Assembly (NCBI GenBank): GCA_002726865.1
Contig: PBSW01000064.1
Location: 1 to 10,802 of the forward strand
Reading direction: 5' to 3'
Origin: Candidatus Bathyarchaeota archaeon
Lineage (GTDB): Archaea > Thermoproteota > Bathyarchaeia > TCS64
Length of the DNA stretch: 10,802 nucleotides
Part shown: piece after piece, positions 1-6,802 of the stretch
Numbering within the stretch: position 1 is the stretch's first letter
Layout: each line of letters begins with the position of its first letter
The notes under the pieces: generated by a model
Told to the model about the DNA's origin: nothing
What the model saw: only the letters and a program-made list of their open reading frames with translations
The model's database searches: none
Made by a program: the position numbers and the translations under genes

Positions 1-720
1 TCTAAAGGAGCTGGCCAGTCCCTCGGCCAGCTCCTTATCACTGATATTAGTCGTCTCGTCAAACTCAAAGTCCCAGTATTTTTCTATGTGTAGTTTGCCA
101 TCACTATATTCCATGATAGAGGCTGGCGGCAGGGCACTGATATTCTTGAAGAAGGTTTTGCTCCCGAGGAGCTTGCCGAAGAAAAACCAGTCGGCTATAG
201 CCTCGTCATTTAGTTTACTCTTGGGTTCAATTTGGAGCATGGCTTTTACCTCGGAAGCAATTAGCACCCTAGTGCCGTCCACTGCATAGTAGAGAGGCCT
301 CAGCCCATAACGGTCATTTACCACCAGCAATTTTTGCTGCTTAATATCGTAAATGGCAATGGCAAAAGTGCCATTCAGTCGCTTTACGAAGTCTTTCCCC
401 AACTCTTCATACAGGTGTAAGCAAAACTCCGCATCATTATTGGTAAAGTTAAAAATATGTCCCTGACGCTGTAAGTTTTTCCTCTCGTCTTCATAGTCGT
501 AAACTTTGCCGTCAAAAAAGATGAGCTGGCTCCTGTCCTCGTTAAAGATTGGCTGCGGTTCAGGGTTGAATATTCCCAAGTGGACGCGGGCAATGCCACA
601 TGAAGAAGCACGGTACCTATCGACAAGGTGCCGGTCCTCGTGTTTCATCGACTCAGCCATAGACTGCAGCCGGCGGCCTTGATCGGTGACTTCTCCGGCT
701 AGGCAACAAATTCCGGGCAT
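1..720 (-). CDS. AsnB-like amidotransferase, N-terminal glutaminase-like domain, Cys2 missing (partial, runs off left edge)
   Basis: The reading frame is open from the ATG to the window edge, giving 240 residues of an asparagine-synthetase family protein. The N-terminal Ntn/GATase-II domain is recognisable by RQGHIF and the TNNDAEF segment (residues 85-99), NGTFAIAIYD (116-125), DRYGLRPLYY (136-145) and ASEVKAM (155-161), which match canonical AsnB in order and spacing. It begins MPGICC, so the catalytic nucleophile Cys2 of the family (MCGI) is Pro. The NGE glutamine-binding motif is DGK (70-72), and the HRGPD loop is lost. Arg45 and Asp96 align with conserved substrate-binding positions. The ATP-pyrophosphatase domain would lie beyond the edge. 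A strong ribosome binding site supports the start. It is the last visible gene of the leftward operon. It probably cannot hydrolyse glutamine, and may use free ammonia or another amine, as the Cys2-less beta-lactam synthetase relatives do. The reaction is unknown. Confidence 0.87.
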   Translation of the reverse strand, partial: MPGICCLAGEVTDQGRRLQSMAESMKHEDRHLVDRYRASSCGIARVHLGIFNPEPQPIFNEDRSQLIFFDGKVYDYEDERKNLQRQGHIFNFTNNDAEFCLHLYEELGKDFVKRLNGTFAIAIYDIKQQKLLVVNDRYGLRPLYYAVDGTRVLIASEVKAMLQIEPKSKLNDEAIADWFFFGKLLGSKTFFKNISALPPASIMEYSDGKLHIEKYWDFEFDETTNISDKELAEGLASSFR

Positions 721-725
721 GGTTA

Positions 726-731
726 CTCCTT
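726..731 (-). promoter_or_regulatory. Ribosome binding site for the AsnB-like gene
   Basis: On the minus strand AAGGAG, within AGGAAGGAG, lies 5 bases before the ATG. It fixes the start at MPGICC and makes it unlikely that the missing Cys2 is a start-site error. Confidence 0.8.
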
Positions 732-747
732 CCTAGGAAATTCGGTT

Positions 748-2811
748 TTAATCTTTTGTGGCAATGACCAGCAAACCGTCCGCCCAATTTTTACAAATCC
801 TAGAAACAAAAGAAGGGGACCTTGAAAGAACTGGGCCTCTTCCTATCTCTCCTTTCACTGAAAAGCCTGAATACTTGAGCAGTTTCCTCAAGCTTTCAAA
901 GGTAAAGAACCTTACATGCAATGGTTGCTCTGGATACCTAATACTATCAAAGCTATATTGTTTTCCAGGTATCTTACCCAAAGACCATGATGTAAGAGGG
1001 TAAGGACCGCCTTGCCAAAAACCCAGGAGGTTGAATTTTAAACCCTTACCACAAATCATTCCGAGCCTGTTCCCCAGACTAACCAGATTAGGGGTGGATA
1101 GGATTAACTTTCCTCCTTTACGGAGCACTCTGTTTATCTCGTTAATCAATTGCCTTATTTCAACCACATGTTCAATTACTTCGGTGCAGATTATAATATC
1201 AAATGATGAATCAGGGAAAGGGATGCTCAGACCTTCGCCTACGATTAACGCTTGGTAGCCTTTATGCAATGCGTTGTTTTCGTTAAGCAATATGCGTTTG
1301 GGACAATTATCCAGTCCGTAGCTCTCGTTATCGCCGGTGAATAAATGGGAGAATGGACTCTCGGCACACCCCAAATCCAGTATCCGGTTTCCGCAGCCAA
1401 ATTCTTCCTTAGTAAAGGGATGCTTCAGCACCGTATAATTTTTCTTCGCCGTTCCTGTTTTGTAGTAATTCGGGATTTGATTTCCAAGGTCGACGGTACA
1501 TACTGACTTGCCATCCCGGTTGCATTTGCAATCGGTAGTATCCAAGGACTTAAAATCAATGATACACGTATCATTTACTATATGATAGGGATACTCTTTC
1601 GAGCACTCGGGGCAATAGTATGACTGGCGCCTAGGCTGCAAGCCTGACCTACACTCTGGACATATAAATCCAAGATTCATCGTCTTTGTATAATTTTGTC
1701 CCGTAGGTTTGTCTTTAGCGATAATCCTCTCGTATAGTTTTTCCATCCGCCCCATTTCCTTCTCATACTCGGCTCTTTCCTGTATGATTTTTCGCCCCAG
1801 CATACCGAATTTCCTAGCTACATCCTTATTTTCAAGCAAATAACATATCTTGTCAACCAGGGCTTGAATATCATTGACCGGAACCAGAAAACCATTTTCA
1901 CCATCAGTTATCCACTCCCGGTTGCCAGATAGGTCGGTAACTACCGGCGCTAATTCACAGGCCATCGCCTCATGTAAACTGAGTGAAGCACTATCGGAAA
2001 GGGAAACTGATACGTATATATCTGATACGGCTAGATACTTCGGGAGTTCATCATGGGCAACCTGCCCGACAAACCTGATATTTTTTGAGCATCCTAAAGA
2101 GCTTGCCAGGTTCTCCAAATGCTCCCTCTGCTTACCCTCACCGGCAATCAAGAAGCTCGCTTGGGGTGAATGTTCCAGAACAAGAGGTATAGCTCTGATT
2201 AGCATTTGAGAATTATACACTGGTTCAAAACTTCGGGTCGAGATTACTATCGGTGTCCCCTGTAATCCCAACCTCTTCTTGAATCCTTTGACCCGGCGAG
2301 GGCTAAATTTCTGGGTCTCTATTCCTTGACGAATTATCTCTAGTCTGTCAGGATTTGCCCCAAAATTTACCAGCTCCCTCCTCACGGTCTCCGAATTACA
2401 GGTTATCATCCTCGCTCTTTTCAAGGCATATCTGACGAGGATACGCAAGCGAAGGTTCTCTTTCAGGACGATTAGTACATCGCTACCCCAGGCCGTTAAT
2501 ACCAGGGGACGGAAACCGGAGAGGGCACCTAGATAGCCGTTTACGGTAATATAGTGGGCATCAATGATATCCGGCTTTATTCGGCTGATCAGCCTTCGGA
2601 CTAGTATAACCCAGAGTAGTGAATTGATATACCCTGAGCCTTTCTCGTACTGCGGTAATGGTGAGGGCAAAAAGTGAAGCTTTACACTTTTGGCATAGCC
2701 GTCCCCAAGCCAGCTGGTGATAATGTGAACCTCGTGCCCCTTCTTGGCGAAGTAGTCAACCCACCTCTGGGTGTGTATGCTTTTAGCGGAAGCAATATAA
2801 CATATCCTCAA
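748..2811 (-). CDS. Fusion protein: GT4 glycosyltransferase + Trm112-like zinc ribbon + SAM methyltransferase
   Basis: This 687-residue protein has three parts. Residues 1-365 are a GT4 (GT-B fold) glycosyltransferase: an N-terminal Rossmann strand MRICYIA, RQGIETQKFSP (161-171), AGEGKQREHL (223-232) and the C-terminal SLSLHEAMA block (276-284), where Glu281 is kept but the first Glu of the usual E-x7-E pair is replaced. Residues 380-420 carry CPEC (384-387) and CPEC (400-403) followed by YPYHIVND, as in Trm112/UPF0434-type ribbons. Residues 476-575 are a class I methyltransferase: ILDLGCAES (motif I), Asp501 after strand 2, FDIIICTEVIEHV (537-549) and LRKGGKLILSTPN (563-575). The start is a TTG overlapping the upstream stop (TTGA), with GGAGGA 8 bases ahead. 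GT4 enzymes of this type are normally about 370 residues, so the junction falls where a free enzyme would end. Met378 could be the former start of a separate methyltransferase, but no clear ribosome site precedes it. Likely role: adds and then methylates a sugar in glycan synthesis; substrates are unknown. Confidence 0.88.
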   Translation of the reverse strand: MRICYIASAKSIHTQRWVDYFAKKGHEVHIITSWLGDGYAKSVKLHFLPSPLPQYEKGSGYINSLLWVILVRRLISRIKPDIIDAHYITVNGYLGALSGFRPLVLTAWGSDVLIVLKENLRLRILVRYALKRARMITCNSETVRRELVNFGANPDRLEIIRQGIETQKFSPRRVKGFKKRLGLQGTPIVISTRSFEPVYNSQMLIRAIPLVLEHSPQASFLIAGEGKQREHLENLASSLGCSKNIRFVGQVAHDELPKYLAVSDIYVSVSLSDSASLSLHEAMACELAPVVTDLSGNREWITDGENGFLVPVNDIQALVDKICYLLENKDVARKFGMLGRKIIQERAEYEKEMGRMEKLYERIIAKDKPTGQNYTKTMNLGFICPECRSGLQPRRQSYYCPECSKEYPYHIVNDTCIIDFKSLDTTDCKCNRDGKSVCTVDLGNQIPNYYKTGTAKKNYTVLKHPFTKEEFGCGNRILDLGCAESPFSHLFTGDNESYGLDNCPKRILLNENNALHKGYQALIVGEGLSIPFPDSSFDIIICTEVIEHVVEIRQLINEINRVLRKGGKLILSTPNLVSLGNRLGMICGKGLKFNLLGFWQGGPYPLTSWSLGKIPGKQYSFDSIRYPEQPLHVRFFTFESLRKLLKYSGFSVKGEIGRGPVLSRSPSFVSRICKNWADGLLVIATKD

Positions 2812-4124
2812 TCAGCCATTCCTCCACGGGTCGGTTTGATGTCACATGTCTGCTCCAAAACCAAAGCCACTCGCTTAGCCACGCTCTCCCAGCTCCGATT
2901 CTCAACCATATATTTTCGGCCGTTCTTGCCCATCAGCTCTCTAAGTTCCTTCCTCTGAAGAAGTCTCAAAATCGCTTGAGCCAATGCCGATGGGGATCCC
3001 GGCTCCACCAGGATTCCGGCACCAGTAGTTTCTAATATACGAAGACCGCTTATCCGACTTGCCACCACTGGTTTGCCACAAGCCATGTATTCGTGTGTTT
3101 TCAGGGGTGAAAGCCCAATCTTCTCATCACGGCTGGCATCGAATGGAGCTGCACAGATATCACTGGCATTTATATATAACGGAACATTTTGGTAGGGAAC
3201 CATCCCGGTAAAAATTATCTTATCGGATACACCAACCTGCCTGGCAAGTTCGACTAACTCCTGCATCAGCATACCGTCGCCGATAATCAAAAATCTGGCT
3301 TCGGGAAACTCCTTCACTGCATAGGGGATGCTTTTTATCAGGCAACTAACTCCCTTCCAGGCAACCAGGTCGCCGGCGAAAACGACCAGAGGACCAGCCT
3401 GAGCCAGTTTGACCTGCCTTCTTGCCTGGTCAGTATTCATTGGCTTAAACAGCTCCGTGTTTGCCCCATTTGGAATCACCACGATTTTATCTCCGGGCAC
3501 CCCGTAGTCTTTTTGAAGGGTTTCCTTCAGCTTTGGGGTAACCACAATAATTTTATCCGCTCTCGGCATATTGAATTTCTCTATCCTCCGGATAATATGC
3601 AATGAGAAGCGGTCAGTAAACCCGGTAACGCTGGCATTGGCGCTCTCTATGCCGTTTACCTCTTTCACCAGAGGGATCCCGAACAACTTTGCAAAGAGGT
3701 AGTCACTATTAAATAGGCTATGACGCCGGTAAATCACGTCAAGGTTCCGTTTTTTGACGATTATGAGGCTAAAAGCAGCAAGAAAAAAAGAAAGGTCACG
3801 CCCGAAAGACCATAGGATACCGATGCCACCTCTGAGACTCCGGGTTGCCCGCCATGATAACAGCTTACTTCTCACACCCTTGCCCAACGATGGCGGGTTG
3901 CTAGCAATGATTTCCTCTACCTTTCTGGGATAATCAGCATTGAGTAACGTTATAGTGTATCCCAGCTTGGCTAGATTGCTTATAAGCTCATATTTATGGG
4001 AGGATACCGTAGTTAGCTGACCTGTTTTTAAGCGGTCATAAAATAATATACTCAAACCCCCTCCCAAAAGTGTCCCGTGTCTGAGATTAGCTACAATTAT
4101 GAACTGTGTATGGGTTGGTGTCAA
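2808..4124 (-). CDS. GT4 family glycosyltransferase
   Basis: This is a 438-residue GT-B fold glycosyltransferase. An N-terminal strand with a glycine-rich loop (FIIVANLRHGT then LLGGG, residues 8-23) forms the acceptor-side domain. The donor-side domain shows VVIPNGANTELFKP (215-228), GDLVAWKG (251-258), FLIIGDGM (278-285), and SPLKTHEYMACGKPVVAS (339-356), which is the nucleotide-sugar binding block of GT4 enzymes with the SP-K-EYMA variant. It presumably transfers a sugar from a nucleotide donor to a lipid-linked glycan on the inner face of the membrane. It is the first gene of the leftward operon and overlaps the fusion gene by 4 bp. The start is uncertain: the only in-frame choice retaining the first strand is TTG, a stop lies two codons upstream, and no ribosome site precedes it. 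That TTG sits in an inverted repeat and in a -35-like hexamer. Confidence 0.9.
   Translation of the reverse strand: MTPTHTQFIIVANLRHGTLLGGGLSILFYDRLKTGQLTTVSSHKYELISNLAKLGYTITLLNADYPRKVEEIIASNPPSLGKGVRSKLLSWRATRSLRGGIGILWSFGRDLSFFLAAFSLIIVKKRNLDVIYRRHSLFNSDYLFAKLFGIPLVKEVNGIESANASVTGFTDRFSLHIIRRIEKFNMPRADKIIVVTPKLKETLQKDYGVPGDKIVVIPNGANTELFKPMNTDQARRQVKLAQAGPLVVFAGDLVAWKGVSCLIKSIPYAVKEFPEARFLIIGDGMLMQELVELARQVGVSDKIIFTGMVPYQNVPLYINASDICAAPFDASRDEKIGLSPLKTHEYMACGKPVVASRISGLRILETTGAGILVEPGSPSALAQAILRLLQRKELRELMGKNGRKYMVENRSWESVAKRVALVLEQTCDIKPTRGGMAD
2820..2825 (-). promoter_or_regulatory. Ribosome binding site deciding a TTG start
   Basis: GGAGGA on the minus strand stands 8 bases before the TTG of the glycosyltransferase-methyltransferase fusion, inside the last codons of the upstream gene. 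There is no nearby in-frame ATG, so this site supports TTG initiation and translational coupling. Confidence 0.7.
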
Positions 4125-4157
4125 TAGTTAGGGCATTGACGGGGGTACTAACTATTG
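4122..4157. repeat. Perfect 10-bp inverted repeat in the divergent intergenic region (operator-like)
   Basis: The arms are CAATAGTTAG at 4122-4131 and CTAACTATTG at 4148-4157, with a 16-bp G-rich spacer. The left arm covers the TTG start of the minus-strand glycosyltransferase, and the right arm lies between the -35 and -10 candidates of the plus-strand deacetylase. This position suits a repressor or activator site controlling both directions. Alternatively, in a leftward transcript the arms would form a hairpin that hides the TTG start. No regulator gene is in the window. Confidence 0.55.
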
Positions 4158-4165
4158 TTTATTAT
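4136..4165 (+). promoter_or_regulatory. Candidate sigma70-type promoter for the PIG-L unit
   Basis: TTGACG (5/6 to consensus) is followed after 18 bases by TATTAT (5/6). Transcription would begin about 7 bases later, at or next to the GTG start, which would make the message leaderless. This agrees with the lack of any Shine-Dalgarno sequence there. Prediction by eye only. Confidence 0.35.
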
Positions 4166-4171
4166 TAAACC

Positions 4172-4804
4172 GTGAGAGATTTTAAGACAGTTCTAGCCCT
4201 TTCTCCTCATACCGACGATGTTGAACTTGGCGCAGGAGGGACACTAGCCAGATGGATAGAAGAAGGTAAAGAGGTATTTTATGTCGCTTTTAGTATAGCT
4301 GAGAAGTCGGTGCCTGAAGGTTTCCCCCAAAATATCTTGGAAAAGGAATGTAGGCAAGCAACTAAATCCCTGGGGTTAAAGGGAAATGACATCTCTATCT
4401 ATAAATTCCCGGTGAGAGATTTCCCTAAATTCAGGCAGGAGATACTGGAGATTATGGTCAGCCTTCGAGATAAACTTGAGCCAGATCTGGTACTAGTGCC
4501 CTCGCTAAGAGACATACATCAGGATCATCGTATCATCGCCGAAGAGGGTAGGAGGGTCTTTAAATATACCAATCTGCTGGCCTACGAGCTTCCCTGGAAT
4601 CTCTTTAGCTTTGAGGCTTCTTGTTTAATAGCCCTACAACGGAGGCATGTTGACAAAAAAGTGGAAGCAATAAAATGCTATCAGTCACAAAAGCACCGCA
4701 ACTATACCGGTGAAGAATTTTTATCTGGATGGGTAAGGAGTAGAGGTATCCAAATTCATACTGAATATGCTGAGGCCTTTGATGTTATGAGGTTGGTCTT
4801 CTGA
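4172..4804 (+). CDS. PIG-L/LmbE family zinc-dependent deacetylase
   Basis: A 210-residue PIG-L family protein, the usual length for the family. It hydrolyses the N-acetyl group of an acetylated amino sugar; relatives act on GlcNAc-inositol, GlcNAc-PI and bacillithiol or teicoplanin intermediates. The signature SPHTDDVELGAGGTLA (residues 11-26) supplies metal ligands His12 and Asp15 and the catalytic base Asp14. DIHQDH (114-119) supplies His119 as third ligand and His116 as the acid/transition-state residue. There is no signal peptide or membrane segment, so it is cytoplasmic. The start is GTG: an in-frame TAA lies one codon upstream (only ACC separates them), and the usual short lead before the first strand is kept. 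No Shine-Dalgarno sequence is visible. It runs opposite to the glycosyltransferase genes on both sides and overlaps the next gene by one base (TGATG). The sugar substrate is inferred from the locus, not shown. Confidence 0.9.
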   Translation: MRDFKTVLALSPHTDDVELGAGGTLARWIEEGKEVFYVAFSIAEKSVPEGFPQNILEKECRQATKSLGLKGNDISIYKFPVRDFPKFRQEILEIMVSLRDKLEPDLVLVPSLRDIHQDHRIIAEEGRRVFKYTNLLAYELPWNLFSFEASCLIALQRRHVDKKVEAIKCYQSQKHRNYTGEEFLSGWVRSRGIQIHTEYAEAFDVMRLVF

Positions 4805-5928
4805 TGAAGAGTAGCCTGCAGGTCAATCCGCCAGAACTAGGCATGGTTCAATCTCTACAGGTAAAGGAATTTGCTAGAGATAGCTTCTTGGGAGCGGGAG
4901 AGCGTATAGTTATAGTGGTAAAGAGTTTGGATCAAAAGGAGCGGCGCGAAAGGCTTATCCTTTCGGCAAAGAGGGGCACATTAGGTCGAATTGAGCCAAG
5001 GCCAGTTGCTCAAGGTCTCGCTATATGTACCGAGCTACTCCCCGATGTGAAAATCAGCACCTCTGGCAATTGCTGGATTATGGAACTTGAGGAGCCAAGA
5101 GGTTTTGCTAAGTTGCCCAACGATATGTTTGCTGTCTCGGAGATAGGCAGAATCTCTATTTTCGATTCAAATCTTAAACAAGTAAACACGCTGAAACACG
5201 ATTTTTTTGGTTTTCTACATACTATCATTCTTTCGGCAGGTAGAGAGAAAATGCTGGTGGTATCAGGAGGATACGATTCAATCTTCGAAGTAGATATTAA
5301 AACTGGTGCTATTAAATGGAGCTGGTTTGGCTGGGACCACGGTTATAATCCTCGCCAGCAAGATGGTGCCTTCCTGACGTATGACAGGCGGCAGGCAGAG
5401 ACATGGCAAAGGCAAGGCAAGAAGGCGGAATTTGTTGCACCACAACTCTATGGGAAGCAGGGATTGGTAACTGCGGGAAGAACAACTTTTCCCAACAGCG
5501 CCTATTACAATATATACAAAGATGAATCTACAATTGTCGCTACGCTGTTTCACGACGGTGAAATCATTGAGATTGACAGGGAGACCGGAGATGTTTGCGT
5601 CAGATTGTCCGGCATGAATATTCCGCACTCTATTTTACCCCTAGGGGATGGGTGGCTGGTTACCAGCACTAGGGAAGGCTGTTTTTTTACCCTGTCTCCA
5701 ACCTTCCAAGTAGAGAAACGGGTTGGCTTCACCGATATGCCAGGGAAACCGGCTGGGATGGAAGAGGAAGAATGGTTGCAATCAGTTTCTCCTTTGTCGG
5801 ATGGAAGGCAACTCTTCGCCGTGGACGCCAATCGGGGGCTATTCGTGATAGATGTGGAAAATAGAAAATGGAACGTCTTTGATATTGATGAAAACTGGTG
5901 CGTTCAAGAGGTGTATTCTCTAGGATAG
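4804..5928 (+). CDS. Propeller-like cytoplasmic protein of unknown function, coupled to the deacetylase
   Basis: A 374-residue protein that I cannot assign to a named family. The region from about residue 95 repeats a strand pattern of a hydrophobic strand, an Asp and a turn: GRISIFDSNLKQV (115-127), SIFEVDIKTGAIKW (159-172), GEIIEIDRETGDV (252-264), CFFTLSPTFQVEK (293-305) and GLFVIDVENRKW (345-356). This suggests a beta-propeller with at least five blades. The stretch KWSWFGWDHGYN (171-182) and PHSILPLGDGWLVTS (274-288) recall arylsulfotransferase-like (ASST) propellers. Residues 181-235 look like an insertion. There is no signal peptide or transmembrane segment, unlike many secreted propellers. 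The ATG overlaps the stop of the deacetylase gene, with only a weak GAGG 11 bases upstream, so translation is probably coupled and the two proteins probably act on the same substrate. Function is open: an enzyme, a sugar-binding scaffold or a transferase are all possible. Confidence 0.7.
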   Translation: MKSSLQVNPPELGMVQSLQVKEFARDSFLGAGERIVIVVKSLDQKERRERLILSAKRGTLGRIEPRPVAQGLAICTELLPDVKISTSGNCWIMELEEPRGFAKLPNDMFAVSEIGRISIFDSNLKQVNTLKHDFFGFLHTIILSAGREKMLVVSGGYDSIFEVDIKTGAIKWSWFGWDHGYNPRQQDGAFLTYDRRQAETWQRQGKKAEFVAPQLYGKQGLVTAGRTTFPNSAYYNIYKDESTIVATLFHDGEIIEIDRETGDVCVRLSGMNIPHSILPLGDGWLVTSTREGCFFTLSPTFQVEKRVGFTDMPGKPAGMEEEEWLQSVSPLSDGRQLFAVDANRGLFVIDVENRKWNVFDIDENWCVQEVYSLG

Positions 5929-5998
5929 TGCCAAATGGTAAAATGGTTAGCGCTGCACTTCTGGAAACAAGACAGGCTCGAACCTTTTTAGCGAAGTA
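5929..5998. other. Convergent intergenic region
   Basis: This 70-bp gap separates two genes that end toward each other. It has no strong terminator hairpin. On the plus strand a very short AGG...CCT stem (5974-5985) runs into five T residues (5985-5989), which is weak as a terminator. The same bases resemble a degenerate tRNA T-arm. Confidence 0.4.
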
Positions 5999-6802
5999 TT
6001 AATAGTTTTTCGATCTAGGTTTGGAACAAAAGTATACGTCTTCATTTTTGTCTAGACCATATTTCTCAATAAGGTCATCAGGTAATTCTCTTACGTAGTC
6101 GTCAACTTTCACCATGAAGCCGGCTTCCTCAAGCCTATCCTTATAATCAAGACCATAGAGTCTGATATGGTTACACGGTCCAAAGACATAACCAGAAGCA
6201 TCAATATTTTTCTCATCAGGTGAAGTAATAGTTAGGCTTTCAACAGTTTCCTTCCGATTTCGCGGGATCGGTTCTTGCAGAATAGCCCCAGCCCCTGGTT
6301 TTAGAATTCTGAATAGTTCTCTCATGGCTTGCCTGTCATCTGGAATCTGGTCAAGAACATGATAACAAATTATGTAATCAAACGAGTTGTCCGAGAATGG
6401 GATGTAGGTTATATCTGTAAGAACCATAGCCAGAGGTGATGAGATGTCACAACTGATATAATTAAGATTGAGCAAGGCCAGAAACTTCTTGGAGTAGCAC
6501 CATGATGGGCCAATGTCAAGCACATTAAGATTATCACTAAAGAAGTTTGTTTTATCCCTTAGATATAGCCAGAGGAGTCGATGTCTCTCTGCACTCCCGC
6601 ATCTAGGACATAAAGCATTTGGTCTTCGTGGAACCGGGAAGGGCACAAATTTGCGGAAATGTCCGTTACAGTATGGACAGGTAACGCGGTTGCCTGAATA
6701 TTTTAGGCTCGCTAAGGCAAGGTAAGCTTCCCTCAGCGGAGAATGATATTTCATCGGGACAATTTTTCGCAGGATCCTGCCTAAGAGTGGGGTTAAACCC
6801 AT
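5999..6802 (-). CDS. Zinc-ribbon SAM-dependent methyltransferase
   Basis: A 267-residue class I methyltransferase of the type-11 kind. The N-terminus has two CxxC pairs, CPYC (42-45) and CPRC (65-68), followed by GSAERHRLLWLYL, a likely structural zinc ribbon. The SAM-binding core shows NVLDIGPS (93-100, motif I), Asp119 at the end of strand 2, FDYIICYHVLDQIPD (141-155, motif III region) and LKPGAGAILQEP (167-178). The usual GxGxG loop is shortened to DIGPSWCYSK. The C-terminus has the YGLDYKDRLEEAGF helix common in this group. It probably methylates a sugar or lipid-linked intermediate, though the acceptor cannot be told from sequence. The ATG has AAGGAG 12 bases upstream. It follows the AsnB-GT4 unit after 121 bp, so it may have its own promoter or be read through. 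It ends toward the propeller gene. Confidence 0.86.
   Translation of the reverse strand: MGLTPLLGRILRKIVPMKYHSPLREAYLALASLKYSGNRVTCPYCNGHFRKFVPFPVPRRPNALCPRCGSAERHRLLWLYLRDKTNFFSDNLNVLDIGPSWCYSKKFLALLNLNYISCDISSPLAMVLTDITYIPFSDNSFDYIICYHVLDQIPDDRQAMRELFRILKPGAGAILQEPIPRNRKETVESLTITSPDEKNIDASGYVFGPCNHIRLYGLDYKDRLEEAGFMVKVDDYVRELPDDLIEKYGLDKNEDVYFCSKPRSKNY

Noticed and set aside
384..626. 80-residue minus-strand reading frame with a Met start
   Set aside because: It lies in another frame within the AsnB-like gene, whose frame matches the amidotransferase family throughout.
1874..2209. 111-residue plus-strand reading frame
   Set aside because: It is antisense to the glycosyltransferase part of the fusion gene, has no ribosome site and resembles no family.
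4172..5928. Recent insertion of a mobile element carrying the two plus-strand genes
   Set aside because: No flanking direct repeats, terminal inverted repeats, transposase or integrase are visible; reversed orientation alone is not enough.
5974..5989. Rho-independent terminator after the propeller-like gene
   Set aside because: The stem is only three base pairs before the T run, too weak to call.
5935..5998. Intact tRNA gene
   Set aside because: D-loop and T-loop look-alikes are present, but the anticodon and D stems do not pair and the acceptor stem is not consistent with the loop spacing, so no functional tRNA is called.
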